Below are positions 34,238-43,200 of a DNA stretch of 64,000 nt, piece after piece. The notes beneath the pieces are model-generated. The model had not been told where the DNA came from, searched no databases, and was given only the letters and a program-made list of their open reading frames with translations. The first letter of the stretch is position 1. Each line of letters begins with the position of its first letter. Source of the DNA: Butyrivibrio sp. AE3004 (GTDB taxonomy: Bacteria > Bacillota > Clostridia > Lachnospirales > Lachnospiraceae); contig NZ_JNLQ01000002.1 of the NCBI RefSeq assembly GCF_000703165.1, positions 2,356,001 to 2,420,000 on the forward strand, in the 5' to 3' direction. A program made the position numbers and the translations under genes.

Positions 34238-34645
34238 TTATTTATGAATTTCTACTTTGGATGGAGCAGTTCCAAGCGGCACGCTAAAGCTTAGCTTTCC
34301 ACCGACTCCTGTCTTCATCGGTCCTATATTCTTGCCATCCACAAGAACGTGATATTCAGCGTTATCCTCAAGACCGACTGTAATCTGTGCATCTCCCGGT
34401 CCTTCAACCTCAAAAGCAATTCCTTTATCGCTTTCTTTAAAGTGTGTAACCGTTGTCCCCGGAACAGATTCGTATAGGAACATCTCATTTTGTTCAAGCT
34501 TGGTAATGTCTTTAAAAGTCTTGACCTTAAGCACATTTCCTTCATGCTTAAAGTTATCAAGCTTACTTTTCTCGGATAACTCATAATTACCAAAGCTTAT
34601 AGTCCCATCAGATTCCGCTCTCAGTAACTGCTCTACGACAGCCAT
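34238..34645 (-). CDS. Small conserved beta-rich protein between clpC and radA
   Basis: A 135-aa soluble protein beginning MAVVEQLLRAESDGTISFGN, rich in short strands and turns (YHVLVDGKNIGPMKTGVGGK, LSFSVPLGTAPSK), like a beta-sandwich. Close homologues stand beside radA and clpC in related Clostridia and are sometimes labelled endosialidase, for which I see no catalytic evidence. There is no signal peptide or membrane segment. A strong GGAGGTAGAAA-type site precedes the ATG. It has its own terminator. Function unknown. Confidence 0.7.
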   Translation of the reverse strand: MAVVEQLLRAESDGTISFGNYELSEKSKLDNFKHEGNVLKVKTFKDITKLEQNEMFLYESVPGTTVTHFKESDKGIAFEVEGPGDAQITVGLEDNAEYHVLVDGKNIGPMKTGVGGKLSFSVPLGTAPSKVEIHK

Positions 34646-34730
34646 TTTCTACCTCCTAAATTTTGCAATATGACTTTACTGATATAATTATATAGCATCC
34701 CATTCATTATATATATTAAAAATTTATGAA

Positions 34731-37289
34731 TCATTTTGTCTTTTTCGACACTTTTTTCCCGGTTTCGGTTTTCTTGGCGGTAGCTTTTTTAGTTGTGGTT
34801 TTCTTAGCCTCTGTTTTGCCGGATGACTTTTTAGCAGACGTATCACTTCCGCCTTTTTGTGAAAAGACAACCTTGTCGTCCTTAAGTCCTATTGTGACAT
34901 TGCCGTCACGTTTGATATTTCCCTTAAGAAGCTCTTCTGCCATAGCGTCCTCAATCACTGACTGAATGGCTCTCTTCAGAGGTCTCGCACCCATTTTGGC
35001 ATCTGAATATTTCTTTACCAGGAACTCTTTAACGGGCTGTGACATCGTAAGATTAATTCCGAGCTGTTCCTTACATCTCTTGGACAGATTCTTACTAAGA
35101 AGTGTCACTATCTCCATCATCTCTTTCTCATTAAGAGGATGGAATACCATTATCTCGTCTATACGATTTATGAATTCGGGCTTAAACAGGCGCTTAACCT
35201 CCTCCATAACGCCGCTCTTCATGTTCTCGTAGTCCTTCTTCTCATCGGAAGCAGTATCAAAGCCAAGCTTTTTGGGCTCGATTATCCTCTGCGCACCTAC
35301 ATTGGATGTCATGATAAGGATTGTATTTTTAAAGCTGACCTTGCGTCCTTTTGCATCGGTAATATGTCCGTCATCAAGAACCTGTAGGAGCACATTGAAA
35401 ATATCCGGATGTGCCTTCTCAATCTCATCAAAAAGGATTACAGAGTAAGGGTGACGTCTCACCTTCTCGCTGAGCTGTCCGCCTTCATCATAGCCAACAT
35501 AGCCCGGAGGAGATCCGATCATCTTTGATACGGAATGACCTTCCATATACTCTGACATATCTACTCTTATGAGAGCATTCTCATCACCGAACATTGCCTC
35601 AGCAAGTGCCTTGGAAAGCTCTGTTTTTCCCACACCTGTAGGTCCAAGGAAAAGAAATGACCCAATAGGTCTGTTTGGATCCTGAAGACCGACTCTGCCT
35701 CTTCTGATAGCCTTGGAAACAGCCACAACAGCATCTTCCTGTCCTATAACTCTTTGGTGCAGAATTTTTTCAAGCTTGAGAAGTCTTTCAGACTCCTTCT
35801 CCGCAATTTTCTTAACGGGGATTTTAGTCCACATTGCAACTACTTCCGCAATGTCATTCTCTGTAACCACATAATCTGCATTCTTTTCCTTCTTATCCTC
35901 TGCAGCTTTCTTGCGGCCATACTTCTTTATAAGTGCTTCCTGCTCTCTGTGAACCTCTCCTGCTCCAACAAAATCTTCCTTTGCAAGCAGCTCTTCCACC
36001 TTGTTATCCATCTCTCTGATTTCCTGCTCCATTTCACGAAGAGCAGCTGTTGACCCGGTGAGACGAAGTCTTACCGCTGAGGAAGCTTCGTCGATAAGGT
36101 CTATTGCCTTATCCGGAAGATTTCTGTCATTTATATATCGACTGCTGAGGTCAACAGCAGCCTGAATAGCCTCGGGCATTATCTTTACATGATGATGCTC
36201 CTCATACTTTCCTACTATTCCGTTAAGGATTGCAAGGGACTCATCCCTGTCAGGCTCCTCAACGCTTACAGGCTGAAATCTTCTCTCAAGAGCAGCATCT
36301 TTCTCCACGTACTTACGATATTCTGTAATGGTTGTGGCACCGATCATCTGTATCTCGCCTCTGGCAAGTGAAGGCTTAAGGATATTGGAGGCATCGATAG
36401 CACCCTCAGCACCGCCGGCACCGATAAGTGTGTGCATCTCATCCACAAAAAGAATAATATTGCCATCATCGATAACTTCTCTGATAACTCTCTTAATTCT
36501 CTCTTCAAACTCACCTCTGTACTTGGAACCGGCTATCATACCGGACAAGTCAAGAGTCAGAAGTCTCTTATTCTGAACTGTAAAAGGAACATCTCCAGCA
36601 ACAATTCTCTGAGCAAGACCTTCAACAACTGCAGTTTTGCCAACACCCGGTTCACCGATCAGACAAGGATTATTCTTGGTCCTGCGGCTTAATATCTGGA
36701 TAACACGCTGAATCTCATTATTCCTTCCGATAATCGGATCAAGCTTGTTATCTGACGCAAGTGCAGTTAAATCCCGACTGTACTGGTCAAGCATAGAAGG
36801 TTTCTTTTTGGCATTATTTTTCCTTCCAAGATCCTCCTTTACAAGATTAACATCCTCGCCCATAGCAGCCAGAGTCTCAGCATAAATCTTCTGAATGGAA
36901 ACATTCATTGTTCCGATCAGTCGAACTGCCACATTCTCTCCCTCTTTGATGAGTGCGAGAAGAATATGCTCTGTTCCTATCTTATCAGCGCGGAATCTGT
37001 CAGCCTGTTTTGCTGCCTCATCAAGGACATTCTCAGCTCTTGGTGAAAAGCCCTCTTTATCAAGAAGTGTGAGATTTCCACCCTCAACAATGAGGTCTCT
37101 GATGACATCCATCATCTTATCCTCATTTATTCCGTTATCAATAAGTATTCTTGAAGCCACACAGCCCTCGGTTCTGATAAGTCCCATCAAAAGATGCTCA
37201 GTACCAACATAATTGAGCTTTAATATTCTTGCTGTTTTTCTTGCAAGCTTCAGCGCTTCCTGCGCTTTTTCAGTATATTCTTTATTCAA
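34731..37289 (-). CDS. clpC: ClpC-type AAA+ unfoldase with a lysine-rich tail
   Basis: An 852-aa Hsp100 ATPase that unfolds proteins for ClpP. Order: two Clp-N repeats (1-145), AAA-1 with GEPGVGKTA, the UVR-type middle domain (about 420-470), AAA-2 with GPTGVGKTE, and the ClpP-docking loop LGF in EPKKLGFDT. The final ~35 residues after the folded domain are Lys/Thr/Ser repeats (such as [18 protein letters not shown]), unusual for ClpC and like nucleic-acid-binding tails. The usual ctsR-mcsA-mcsB partners are absent; a GntR regulator stands 54 bases upstream. Confidence 0.93.
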   Translation of the reverse strand: MNKEYTEKAQEALKLARKTARILKLNYVGTEHLLMGLIRTEGCVASRILIDNGINEDKMMDVIRDLIVEGGNLTLLDKEGFSPRAENVLDEAAKQADRFRADKIGTEHILLALIKEGENVAVRLIGTMNVSIQKIYAETLAAMGEDVNLVKEDLGRKNNAKKKPSMLDQYSRDLTALASDNKLDPIIGRNNEIQRVIQILSRRTKNNPCLIGEPGVGKTAVVEGLAQRIVAGDVPFTVQNKRLLTLDLSGMIAGSKYRGEFEERIKRVIREVIDDGNIILFVDEMHTLIGAGGAEGAIDASNILKPSLARGEIQMIGATTITEYRKYVEKDAALERRFQPVSVEEPDRDESLAILNGIVGKYEEHHHVKIMPEAIQAAVDLSSRYINDRNLPDKAIDLIDEASSAVRLRLTGSTAALREMEQEIREMDNKVEELLAKEDFVGAGEVHREQEALIKKYGRKKAAEDKKEKNADYVVTENDIAEVVAMWTKIPVKKIAEKESERLLKLEKILHQRVIGQEDAVVAVSKAIRRGRVGLQDPNRPIGSFLFLGPTGVGKTELSKALAEAMFGDENALIRVDMSEYMEGHSVSKMIGSPPGYVGYDEGGQLSEKVRRHPYSVILFDEIEKAHPDIFNVLLQVLDDGHITDAKGRKVSFKNTILIMTSNVGAQRIIEPKKLGFDTASDEKKDYENMKSGVMEEVKRLFKPEFINRIDEIMVFHPLNEKEMMEIVTLLSKNLSKRCKEQLGINLTMSQPVKEFLVKKYSDAKMGARPLKRAIQSVIEDAMAEELLKGNIKRDGNVTIGLKDDKVVFSQKGGSDTSAKKSSGKTEAKKTTTKKATAKKTETGKKVSKKTK

Positions 37290-37343
37290 GTAAACTCCTT
37301 TCTCCGCAGTTAAATTAACTTTGTGCGAAAAAGTATTTGATTA

Positions 37344-37715
37344 TCACAGTCCGTAATTGCTATAAATCTCGTCAACAAGTTCGTGTATCTCGTTCTTCGT
37401 CACGCCCTTGCACATAGCCCTCGCAAGAACTACGCTAAGCATGTCGTGTGCCTCATCCAGCGCCTCCAGCTTATTAAGGTCAATCGCTATAATAGCACCG
37501 CGCCTCCTGTCAATCTTCACAAAGCCTTCCTGCTGAAGGATGGTGTACGCTTTATTCACGGTATGCATATTAATACCGATCATCTCAGCAAGCTGCCTCA
37601 CGCTTGGGAGCTGTTCTCCCTCCCGGAACTGAGACGTGGCAATACCCATTATGATCTGATTGCACAGCTGCACATATATCGCTTCATCACTGTTAAAATC
37701 AATTTCAATTACCAT
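37344..37715 (-). CDS. GntR-family (YtrA-type) transcriptional regulator
   Basis: A 123-aa regulator with an N-terminal winged helix (about 10-75: AIYVQLCNQIIMGIATSQF, LPSVRQLAEMIGINMHTVNK) and only a short helical tail, typical of the YtrA subgroup, which acts without a large ligand domain. YtrA proteins normally sit at the head of ABC-transporter operons; here clpC follows after 54 bases. Its promoter overlaps an inverted repeat (37732-37750), so autoregulation of the gntR-clpC unit is likely. Confidence 0.88.
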   Translation of the reverse strand: MVIEIDFNSDEAIYVQLCNQIIMGIATSQFREGEQLPSVRQLAEMIGINMHTVNKAYTILQQEGFVKIDRRRGAIIAIDLNKLEALDEAHDMLSVVLARAMCKGVTKNEIHELVDEIYSNYGL

Positions 37716-37731
37716 TGAAGTCTCCTTTCCT

Positions 37732-37750
37732 GTGATACGTTAAGTATAAC
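37732..37750. promoter_or_regulatory. Inverted repeat over the gntR-clpC -10 (candidate operator)
   Basis: GTGATAC, five bases, GTATAAC: seven-base arms matching at six positions, centred on TTAA and covering the -10. The position and symmetry suit binding of a dimeric GntR regulator. Not demonstrated. Confidence 0.5.
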
Positions 37751-37770
37751 AGAGGACGGCATGATGTCAA
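37743..37770 (-). promoter_or_regulatory. gntR-clpC promoter
   Basis: On the minus strand TTGACA (37765-37770), a 16-base spacer and TATACT (37743-37748) with an extended TGT in front form a near-consensus sigma-A promoter, about 28 bases before the gntR start. Confidence 0.7.
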
Positions 37771-37803
37771 CAAGGTTTCGCTGCCGGAGAGAAATTTCAC
37801 AAA

Positions 37804-37834
37804 AAGAAAAACCACGGCATTTGCCGTGGTTTTT
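37804..37834 (-). terminator. Terminator after the SH3b-domain gene
   Basis: ACCACGGCA and TGCCGTGGT form a 9-bp stem with a two-base loop, flanked by A's and T's on both sides, so it can work in both directions. Confidence 0.88.
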
Positions 37835-37844
37835 GTACTGTTCA

Positions 37845-39251
37845 TCAATTCCTATCTTCATCATCAAGATCAAGGAATTCGAATTCGAAATCCTCATCAT
37901 CAAGAAGGAAGTTACGTGATTTACGTCCTGCAGGAGCCTTTGGAGTTACCTGTCTGGGCTCTTCGTATCTGTCTCTGGAAGGAGTAACACGCTCCTGTCT
38001 CTCTGCTCTCTCAGGCCTCTCAGGTCTCTCGGGAGAAATAGATCTCTTTATCGGTCTGTCCTCAGTCAAAAGAGATGCTGCTGAACCCATGGGAGCTTTT
38101 CTTTCCGGGGCTGATGTTCTCTTGCTGTCTGCTACAGTTCTGCCGCGAGGTGCATCATCATCGGCTGATCTGTCAAATAACTTTTTAGCAGGCTTAGACT
38201 GCTTCGGAAGATCATCGTATTTATTATTCTTCTTGGAGGAAGTATCATCCTCCTCATCCTCGTAATACATATAATCACGAAGCTTATAAACAAGAAGGAG
38301 TACCCCGAGCACAAGAAGTGCAATTACTATAGCCATTCCGATGAGTGCGCCTTTAAGCTTTCCAACCTGCTCCTGAAGAGCTGTTGCCTGCTGACCTGCC
38401 TTAGCATAATCAAGAAGGTCATTAAGCTTAACCTGGGTACTCTCTACATTATCGTAAAGATACCATACTTCATTGCCTGTTCCGTCATCTTTATATGCAA
38501 GGGAAAACTCGCCGTTTCCTACGGAAGGATCAATTACAGGCTGTTCAGCAACCTGTTCACCCTCTGCAGGCTGTCCTTCAGTGCCTTCAACAACCTCACC
38601 CTCTATAGGCTGCTCACCCTCTGCAACAACTGCCTCACCGCCATCGCCTTCAGCCGGGGCATCTGCTGCGGGAGCACCTATCTGAACAAGGTCTGCTCTT
38701 ACAAAACCTGTTCTTCCGCTCTCGCCAAACTTAATCTGATACCATTTCTTGGAATCAGTCCCGTTTGCTTCGCCTATAACAGTAACTCCGTCACCGTTCT
38801 TTACTGTTCCTAAATTACTGTAGCCTGTACCTGCGCCGGATCTGACATTTGCGCTTTCAACAGTAACAGTTGCAGCCTGCTCAGCTATTGCGCTAACCTG
38901 GGTCTCGGGAAGAGATTCACCGGCAGTACCTGCATTGGTACTCTTTGTCTCACCGGACTTGGAAACCAGATCACTTCTGATATAGCCGTATTCATTACCG
39001 TTTACATAAATCCTGTACCACACATATCCCTGTGAGTCGGTTGTCTCATCAATAATATCAACCTTATCACCATTATTCAGACTGGATACCTGCTGTGAAG
39101 ATGTGCTTGCTTCAGATCTCACCTTAACATTGGAAGATGTAATGGTTCCGGTTGCAGCCAATACTGACATAGGCTGGGCAAAAACCATGGCACCTGCTGT
39201 GAGCATTGCAGCCGCACATAAAGCCATATTACCTGCTTTTCTATTTGACAT
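37845..39251 (-). CDS. Exported SH3b-domain membrane protein
   Basis: A 468-aa protein. A signal peptide (MSNRKAGNMALCAAAMLTAG, ending near SVLAA) is followed by two bacterial SH3 domains (about 35-100 and 130-190; NVKVRSEASTSSQQV, SANVRSGAGTGYSNL) that usually bind cell-wall peptides. An acidic Glu/Gly/Val linker, a membrane segment (GMAIVIALLVLGVLLLVYKL) and a 130-residue, mostly basic cytoplasmic tail with ERPERPERAERQER repeats and an acidic end (FEFEFLDLDDED) complete it. GGAGGT stands 9 bases before the ATG at 39251. It may link wall status to the cytoplasm; function unknown. Confidence 0.82.
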   Translation of the reverse strand: MSNRKAGNMALCAAAMLTAGAMVFAQPMSVLAATGTITSSNVKVRSEASTSSQQVSSLNNGDKVDIIDETTDSQGYVWYRIYVNGNEYGYIRSDLVSKSGETKSTNAGTAGESLPETQVSAIAEQAATVTVESANVRSGAGTGYSNLGTVKNGDGVTVIGEANGTDSKKWYQIKFGESGRTGFVRADLVQIGAPAADAPAEGDGGEAVVAEGEQPIEGEVVEGTEGQPAEGEQVAEQPVIDPSVGNGEFSLAYKDDGTGNEVWYLYDNVESTQVKLNDLLDYAKAGQQATALQEQVGKLKGALIGMAIVIALLVLGVLLLVYKLRDYMYYEDEEDDTSSKKNNKYDDLPKQSKPAKKLFDRSADDDAPRGRTVADSKRTSAPERKAPMGSAASLLTEDRPIKRSISPERPERPERAERQERVTPSRDRYEEPRQVTPKAPAGRKSRNFLLDDEDFEFEFLDLDDEDRN

Positions 39252-39317
39252 ATTCAATATACCTCCAATACAGTGCAGAACTTAATTCCGCACCTATATA
39301 TTTCAACATTTGGTGCT

Positions 39318-39346
39318 ATTATACCACACAAACCACAATATGTCAG
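39318..39346 (-). promoter_or_regulatory. Promoter of the SH3b-domain gene, overlapping the purD stop
   Basis: On the minus strand CTGACA (39341-39346), a 17-base spacer and TATAAT (39318-39323) with extended TGG. The -35 overlaps the purD stop codon, so it separates this gene from the purine unit. Confidence 0.7.
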
Positions 39347-40617
39347 ATTTCTTCTATAGCTTTTCCAATATCATGTCTCATATATTTATTATCGAAGGTT
39401 ACCCACTCAGTTGCTTCATAGGCTTTCTTTCTCGCATCAGAGAGAGTATCACCCTTTGCGGTTATTCCGAGAACACGCCCTCCGTTTGTTACAACCTTTC
39501 CGGCATCATCAAATTTTGTGCCTGCGTGGAAACAATAGTAACCATCTTTATCCTTAAAATTCTCAAGGCCTTTGATTTCCTTGCCTTTTTCATAGTTTAC
39601 AGGATAACCGTCTGAAGCAAGGACAACACAAACTGCCGCCTTGTCCTCAAATCTGAGGTCCACCTTATCAAGAGTACCGTCTATTACAGCCTCGCAGACC
39701 TCGATCATATCAGTCTCAAGTCTCGGAAGGACAACCTGTGCCTCAGGATCACCGAATCTTGCATTGTACTCAAGTACCTTGGGGCCATCCTCAGTAAGCA
39801 TAAGACCGAAGAAAATAACTCCCTTGAACTCTCTGCCCTCTGCTCTCATGGCATCAACTGTCTTCTGATAGATGTGCTCTTTACAGAAAGCATCAACCTC
39901 TTTAGTGTAGAAGGGGCTTGGTGAAAAGTTACCCATACCGCCTGTATTAAGACCTGTATCGCCGTCACCTGCTCTCTTGTGGTCCTGAGCAGAGCTCATA
40001 AGCTTTATTGTCTTTCCGTCAACAAATGAAAGTACTGAAACCTCACGGCCGGTCATAAATTCCTCAATAACCATCTTCTTACCGGCGTCTCCGAACTTTC
40101 TGTCCTCCATGATTTCACGTACACCGGCCTCAGCGTCAGCCTTTGTCTCGCAAATAAGAACACCCTTTCCGAGAGCAAGACCGTCAGCCTTAAGAACGAT
40201 GGGGAATTTAGCAGTCTCAAGATATTTAAGCGCTTCCTCCGGATCCTCGAAGGTTTCGTAAGCAGCTGTGGGAATATTGTACTTTTTCATAAGATCCTTT
40301 GAAAAAGCCTTGCTTCCCTCAAGAATAGCCGCATTTTTCCTGGGGCCGAATACTCTTAAGCCCTCTGCCTCAAAAGCATCTACGATGCCTCCTACAAGCG
40401 GATCATCCATACCGATAATAGTAAGGTCGATTTCTTTTTCCTTTGCAAAATTAACAAGCTTGTCAAACTCCATGGGAGTTATCGGAACACACTCAGCAAG
40501 CTCTGCAATTCCGGCATTACCGGGTGCACAGTAAAGCTTATCAAGGTGCTTACTTCTTGAAACTGCTTCTGCTATGGCGTGTTCTCTTCCGCCTCCGCCA
40601 ACGATTAATACTTTCAT
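39343..40617 (-). CDS. purD: Phosphoribosylamine-glycine ligase
   Basis: PurD joins phosphoribosylamine and glycine with ATP, the second step of purine synthesis. The 424-aa ATP-grasp protein begins MKVLIVGGGGREHAIAEA and contains VLKADGLALGKGV, GGMGNFSPSPF and LEYNARFGDPEAQ, all diagnostic. The length is normal. It is the last gene of the purE-M-N-D series, separated from purN by a 272-base gap filled with repeats. Confidence 0.96.
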   Translation of the reverse strand: MKVLIVGGGGREHAIAEAVSRSKHLDKLYCAPGNAGIAELAECVPITPMEFDKLVNFAKEKEIDLTIIGMDDPLVGGIVDAFEAEGLRVFGPRKNAAILEGSKAFSKDLMKKYNIPTAAYETFEDPEEALKYLETAKFPIVLKADGLALGKGVLICETKADAEAGVREIMEDRKFGDAGKKMVIEEFMTGREVSVLSFVDGKTIKLMSSAQDHKRAGDGDTGLNTGGMGNFSPSPFYTKEVDAFCKEHIYQKTVDAMRAEGREFKGVIFFGLMLTEDGPKVLEYNARFGDPEAQVVLPRLETDMIEVCEAVIDGTLDKVDLRFEDKAAVCVVLASDGYPVNYEKGKEIKGLENFKDKDGYYCFHAGTKFDDAGKVVTNGGRVLGITAKGDTLSDARKKAYEATEWVTFDNKYMRHDIGKAIEEI

Positions 40618-40632
40618 ATTATCCTCCTAAAA

Positions 40633-40683
40633 ACCCTCATCCGGCACTTCGTGCCACAACCCTCATCCGGCACTTCGTGCCAC
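40633..40683. repeat. Tandem repeat A, two 25-base copies
   Basis: ACCCTCATCCGGCACTTCGT followed by GCCAC occurs at 40633-40657 and 40659-40683, a period of 26. Each copy contains the palindrome GGCAC-TTC-GTGCC. Similar CTCATCC...CCTTCCCCC elements are scattered in intergenic DNA of gut and rumen Firmicutes. Confidence 0.9.
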
Positions 40684-40752
40684 CTTCCCCCTTTAAGGGG
40701 GAAGGCTTTAGTTTAGTATTTACCACCTTCCCCCTAAGAGGGGGAAGGCTTT
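40682..40752. repeat. Palindromic repeat B, two copies
   Basis: CCTTCCCCCTTTAAGGGGGA followed by AGGC, and CCTTCCCCCTAAGAGGGGGA followed by AGGC, lie about 40 bases apart. Each forms a strong hairpin in either strand. It directly adjoins repeat A, as a composite REP- or MITE-like element would. Confidence 0.88.
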
Positions 40753-40762
40753 TGTATTTTTA

Positions 40763-40891
40763 TCCTTCAAATATTTCTCCGGCGCTTTTGCATTTTTTCC
40801 TTCAAAATTTCTCCGGCGCTTTTGCATTTTTCCTTCAATATTTCTCCGGCGCTTTTGCATTTTTTCCTTCAAAAATTTCTCCGGCGCTTTT
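40763..40891. repeat. Tandem repeat C, four ~34-base copies
   Basis: CTCCGGCGCTTTT begins at 40777, 40811, 40844 and 40879, each preceded by TCCTTCAAAATTT-like sequence, giving periods of 34, 33 and 35. The last copy reaches the purN stop codon. On the minus strand each unit contains GAAGGAAAAA closely followed by ATG, a start-site look-alike. Confidence 0.9.
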
Positions 40892-41534
40892 ATAGTTTAT
40901 CCGGGTCATATCCTTCAATAACTACTTTACCGTCCACTATCTGAACCTTGCCGTTTGCAATAAGGTCGATAGCTCTTGGAAGTATCTTCCATTCTGCCTG
41001 TTCCATGATGCGCTGCTGCAGACTCTTTGCAGTATCATCAGGACGTATCATAACCGGTTTCTGAAGTATTATCGGACCGGTATCCGTTCCCTCATCCACA
41101 AAATGAACAGTCGCACCGGATACCCTTACGCCTCTTTCCAAAGCCTTCTCATGAACCTTTAGGCCATAGAAGCCGGTACCGCAAAATGATGGAATAAGTG
41201 ACGGATGAATATTTATTATTCTTCCGCTGAAAGCTTTGACTATTTTCTCCGGAATTACAACCAGACAACCTGCAAGAACAATCAGGTCCGGATTTTCCTT
41301 TGTCAAAAGCTCGTAAAAAGCCTCATTAAAAGCAGCACGGTTTTCAAACTCAGCAGGGACAAGGACATTAGTCCTTATCCCATGCTTTGCAGCTCTTTCG
41401 AGAGCGTAAGCATTTCTGTTATTGCTGAAAACCATGCTGATATTTGTATTGGTTATTGTTCCGTTCTCCACGGCATCGATTATAGCCTGGAGATTTGTTC
41501 CACCGCCTGAAACAAGGACTGCAATATTTAGCAT
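40890..41534 (-). CDS. purN: Phosphoribosylglycinamide formyltransferase
   Basis: PurN formylates GAR with 10-formyl-tetrahydrofolate. The 214-aa protein has [15 protein letters not shown] for phosphate binding and the catalytic Asn-His-Asp set in [11 protein letters not shown] and [17 protein letters not shown]. The start overlaps the purM stop by 7 bases, so translation is coupled. The 3' end runs into tandem repeat C. Confidence 0.96.
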   Translation of the reverse strand: MLNIAVLVSGGGTNLQAIIDAVENGTITNTNISMVFSNNRNAYALERAAKHGIRTNVLVPAEFENRAAFNEAFYELLTKENPDLIVLAGCLVVIPEKIVKAFSGRIINIHPSLIPSFCGTGFYGLKVHEKALERGVRVSGATVHFVDEGTDTGPIILQKPVMIRPDDTAKSLQQRIMEQAEWKILPRAIDLIANGKVQIVDGKVVIEGYDPDKL

Positions 41535-42562
41535 ATCTCTACTCCCTTGTCTCCGGCTTCAACAGTTCCTACAATCCATGCCTTCTCGCCTGAAGCCTTG
41601 ATAGACAGAAGAGCCTTATCGGCATCAGCGGGATCCACGGCAATTACCATTCCGAGTCCGCAGTTAAAGGTGTTAAACATCATCTTTTCATCAAGATCAC
41701 CTGTTTTCTTCATAAGGTCGAAAATTGCGGGAACCTCGTAGCTGCCCTTTTTAATAACTGCCTTGCAGCCATCGGGAAGCATTCTTGGAATATTTTCATA
41801 GAAACCACCGCCTGTGATATGGCTGCAGCCCTTAAGAATAATACCGTCGTTCTTAATCTGCTTAAGCATCTTTACATAAATTCTTGTGGGAGCAAGAAGT
41901 GCCTCTCCGAGAGTGCATCCGAGCTCGTCATAGTATTTCTCGAGACTCTCTTTGGTCATATCGAATACTTTTCTTACAAGTGAAAAGCCGTTGCTGTGAA
42001 CACCGCTGCTGCCAACACCGATAAGTGTATCACCCGGTTTTATTGTGCTGCCGTCGATCATGTCGCACTTATCAACAACACCTACGGCAAAACCTGCAAC
42101 ATCATATTCATCCTCAGGCATAAGTCCGGGATGTTCAGCTGTCTCACCGCCGATAAGTGCACATTCAGACTGCTTGCAGCCCTCCGCAACACCTTTAACG
42201 ATCTCTGCTATCTTCTCGGGATAGTTCTTGCCACATGCTATATAGTCAAGGAAGAAAAGAGGCTCACCGCCTGCACAGATTACATCGTTTACGCACATAG
42301 CGACACAGTCGATACCGATAGTGTCATGTTTATCAAGAAGGAAAGCAAGCTTTATCTTTGTACCTACGCCATCTGTTCCGGACAAAAGTACCGGGTCCTT
42401 CATATTTTTGATGTTAGCAAGGGAAAAAGCACCTGAAAATCCACCAAGGCCTCCAAGTACCTCAGGTCTTAAGGTTTCCTTTACATAACCCTTGATCATG
42501 TCAACTGATTTGTAGCCGGCCTCAATATCAACGCCTGCATTTTTGTAGTTAAGCTCTGCCAT
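41528..42562 (-). CDS. purM: Phosphoribosylformylglycinamidine cyclo-ligase
   Basis: PurM makes AIR from FGAM with ATP. The 344-aa protein has [37 protein letters not shown] and [16 protein letters not shown], all conserved. purN follows with a short overlap and purE precedes at 50 bases. Confidence 0.96.
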   Translation of the reverse strand: MAELNYKNAGVDIEAGYKSVDMIKGYVKETLRPEVLGGLGGFSGAFSLANIKNMKDPVLLSGTDGVGTKIKLAFLLDKHDTIGIDCVAMCVNDVICAGGEPLFFLDYIACGKNYPEKIAEIVKGVAEGCKQSECALIGGETAEHPGLMPEDEYDVAGFAVGVVDKCDMIDGSTIKPGDTLIGVGSSGVHSNGFSLVRKVFDMTKESLEKYYDELGCTLGEALLAPTRIYVKMLKQIKNDGIILKGCSHITGGGFYENIPRMLPDGCKAVIKKGSYEVPAIFDLMKKTGDLDEKMMFNTFNCGLGMVIAVDPADADKALLSIKASGEKAWIVGTVEAGDKGVEIC

Positions 42563-42611
42563 GTTTTCCTCCGTTTGACTCTCTTAAAAAAAATATTTTT
42601 CAGTTCTAAAA

Positions 42612-43112
42612 TCAATAATTCTTATAGCCAACTTCCTGAAGGTGCTCATCCTTTTTGATAACAGCTTCCTTCAGTCCCTTTGAGTAATCCTTAAGCTTAG
42701 ATAGAAGCTCCAAGTCACTTGTAGCAAGAATCTTAGCTGCAAGAAGTCCGGCATTAGCGCCTCCGTTAATAGCTACAGTAGCAACAGGAATGCCTGTGGG
42801 CATCTGTACAATACTGTAAAGTGAATCTCTTCCGCCTAATGAAGTTGTATGCATGGGAATTCCGATAACAGGCATTGGGAAGATTGCGGCGCACATACCA
42901 GGAAGATGTGCTGCCATTCCTGCTCCGGCAATGATGACTTTAAAACCTTTTTCCTCGGCGCTCTTTGCGTAAGTGAAGAACTCCTCGGGTTCGCGATGTG
43001 CTGAGATAATGTTCATCTCATAAGAAATCCCCAGCTCATCAAGTATCTGTGCTGCTTTGGCCATGACCGGCATATCCGAATCAGAGCCCATTACGATTCC
43101 AACCTGTGCCAT
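42612..43112 (-). CDS. purE: N5-carboxyaminoimidazole ribonucleotide mutase, PurE
   Basis: A 166-aa PurE. MGSDSDMPVM and SAHREPEEF form the nucleotide and carboxylate sites, and GMAAHLPGM the catalytic His loop. It is first of the pur genes here; no PurK is in the window. If PurE is of the class I type, as SAHREPE suggests, a purK elsewhere is expected. Confidence 0.95.
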   Translation of the reverse strand: MAQVGIVMGSDSDMPVMAKAAQILDELGISYEMNIISAHREPEEFFTYAKSAEEKGFKVIIAGAGMAAHLPGMCAAIFPMPVIGIPMHTTSLGGRDSLYSIVQMPTGIPVATVAINGGANAGLLAAKILATSDLELLSKLKDYSKGLKEAVIKKDEHLQEVGYKNY

Positions 43113-43200
43113 TTTTTCTTCTCCTCTGTAAATGCCAGTTTATATCTGACTTAGATAATATAAACGCAACTATCGCAATCCTACCACAAGATACGGTCTG

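Noticed and set aside
34731..37289. CtsR operator at clpC
   Set aside because: No GGTCAAA direct repeat is visible between gntR and clpC or upstream of gntR.
40633..40891. CRISPR array
   Set aside because: The repeats are contiguous or of different types without unique spacers of constant length, and no cas gene is in the window.
40524..40895. 123-codon plus-strand frame in the purN-purD gap
   Set aside because: Most of it is translation of the tandem repeats, with the rest antisense to purD; the repetitive Phe/Ser product is not a credible protein.
43113..43200. Purine riboswitch or PurR-type control upstream of purE
   Set aside because: The leader is under 90 bases and I could not find the conserved core of a purine riboswitch or a PurBox pair.
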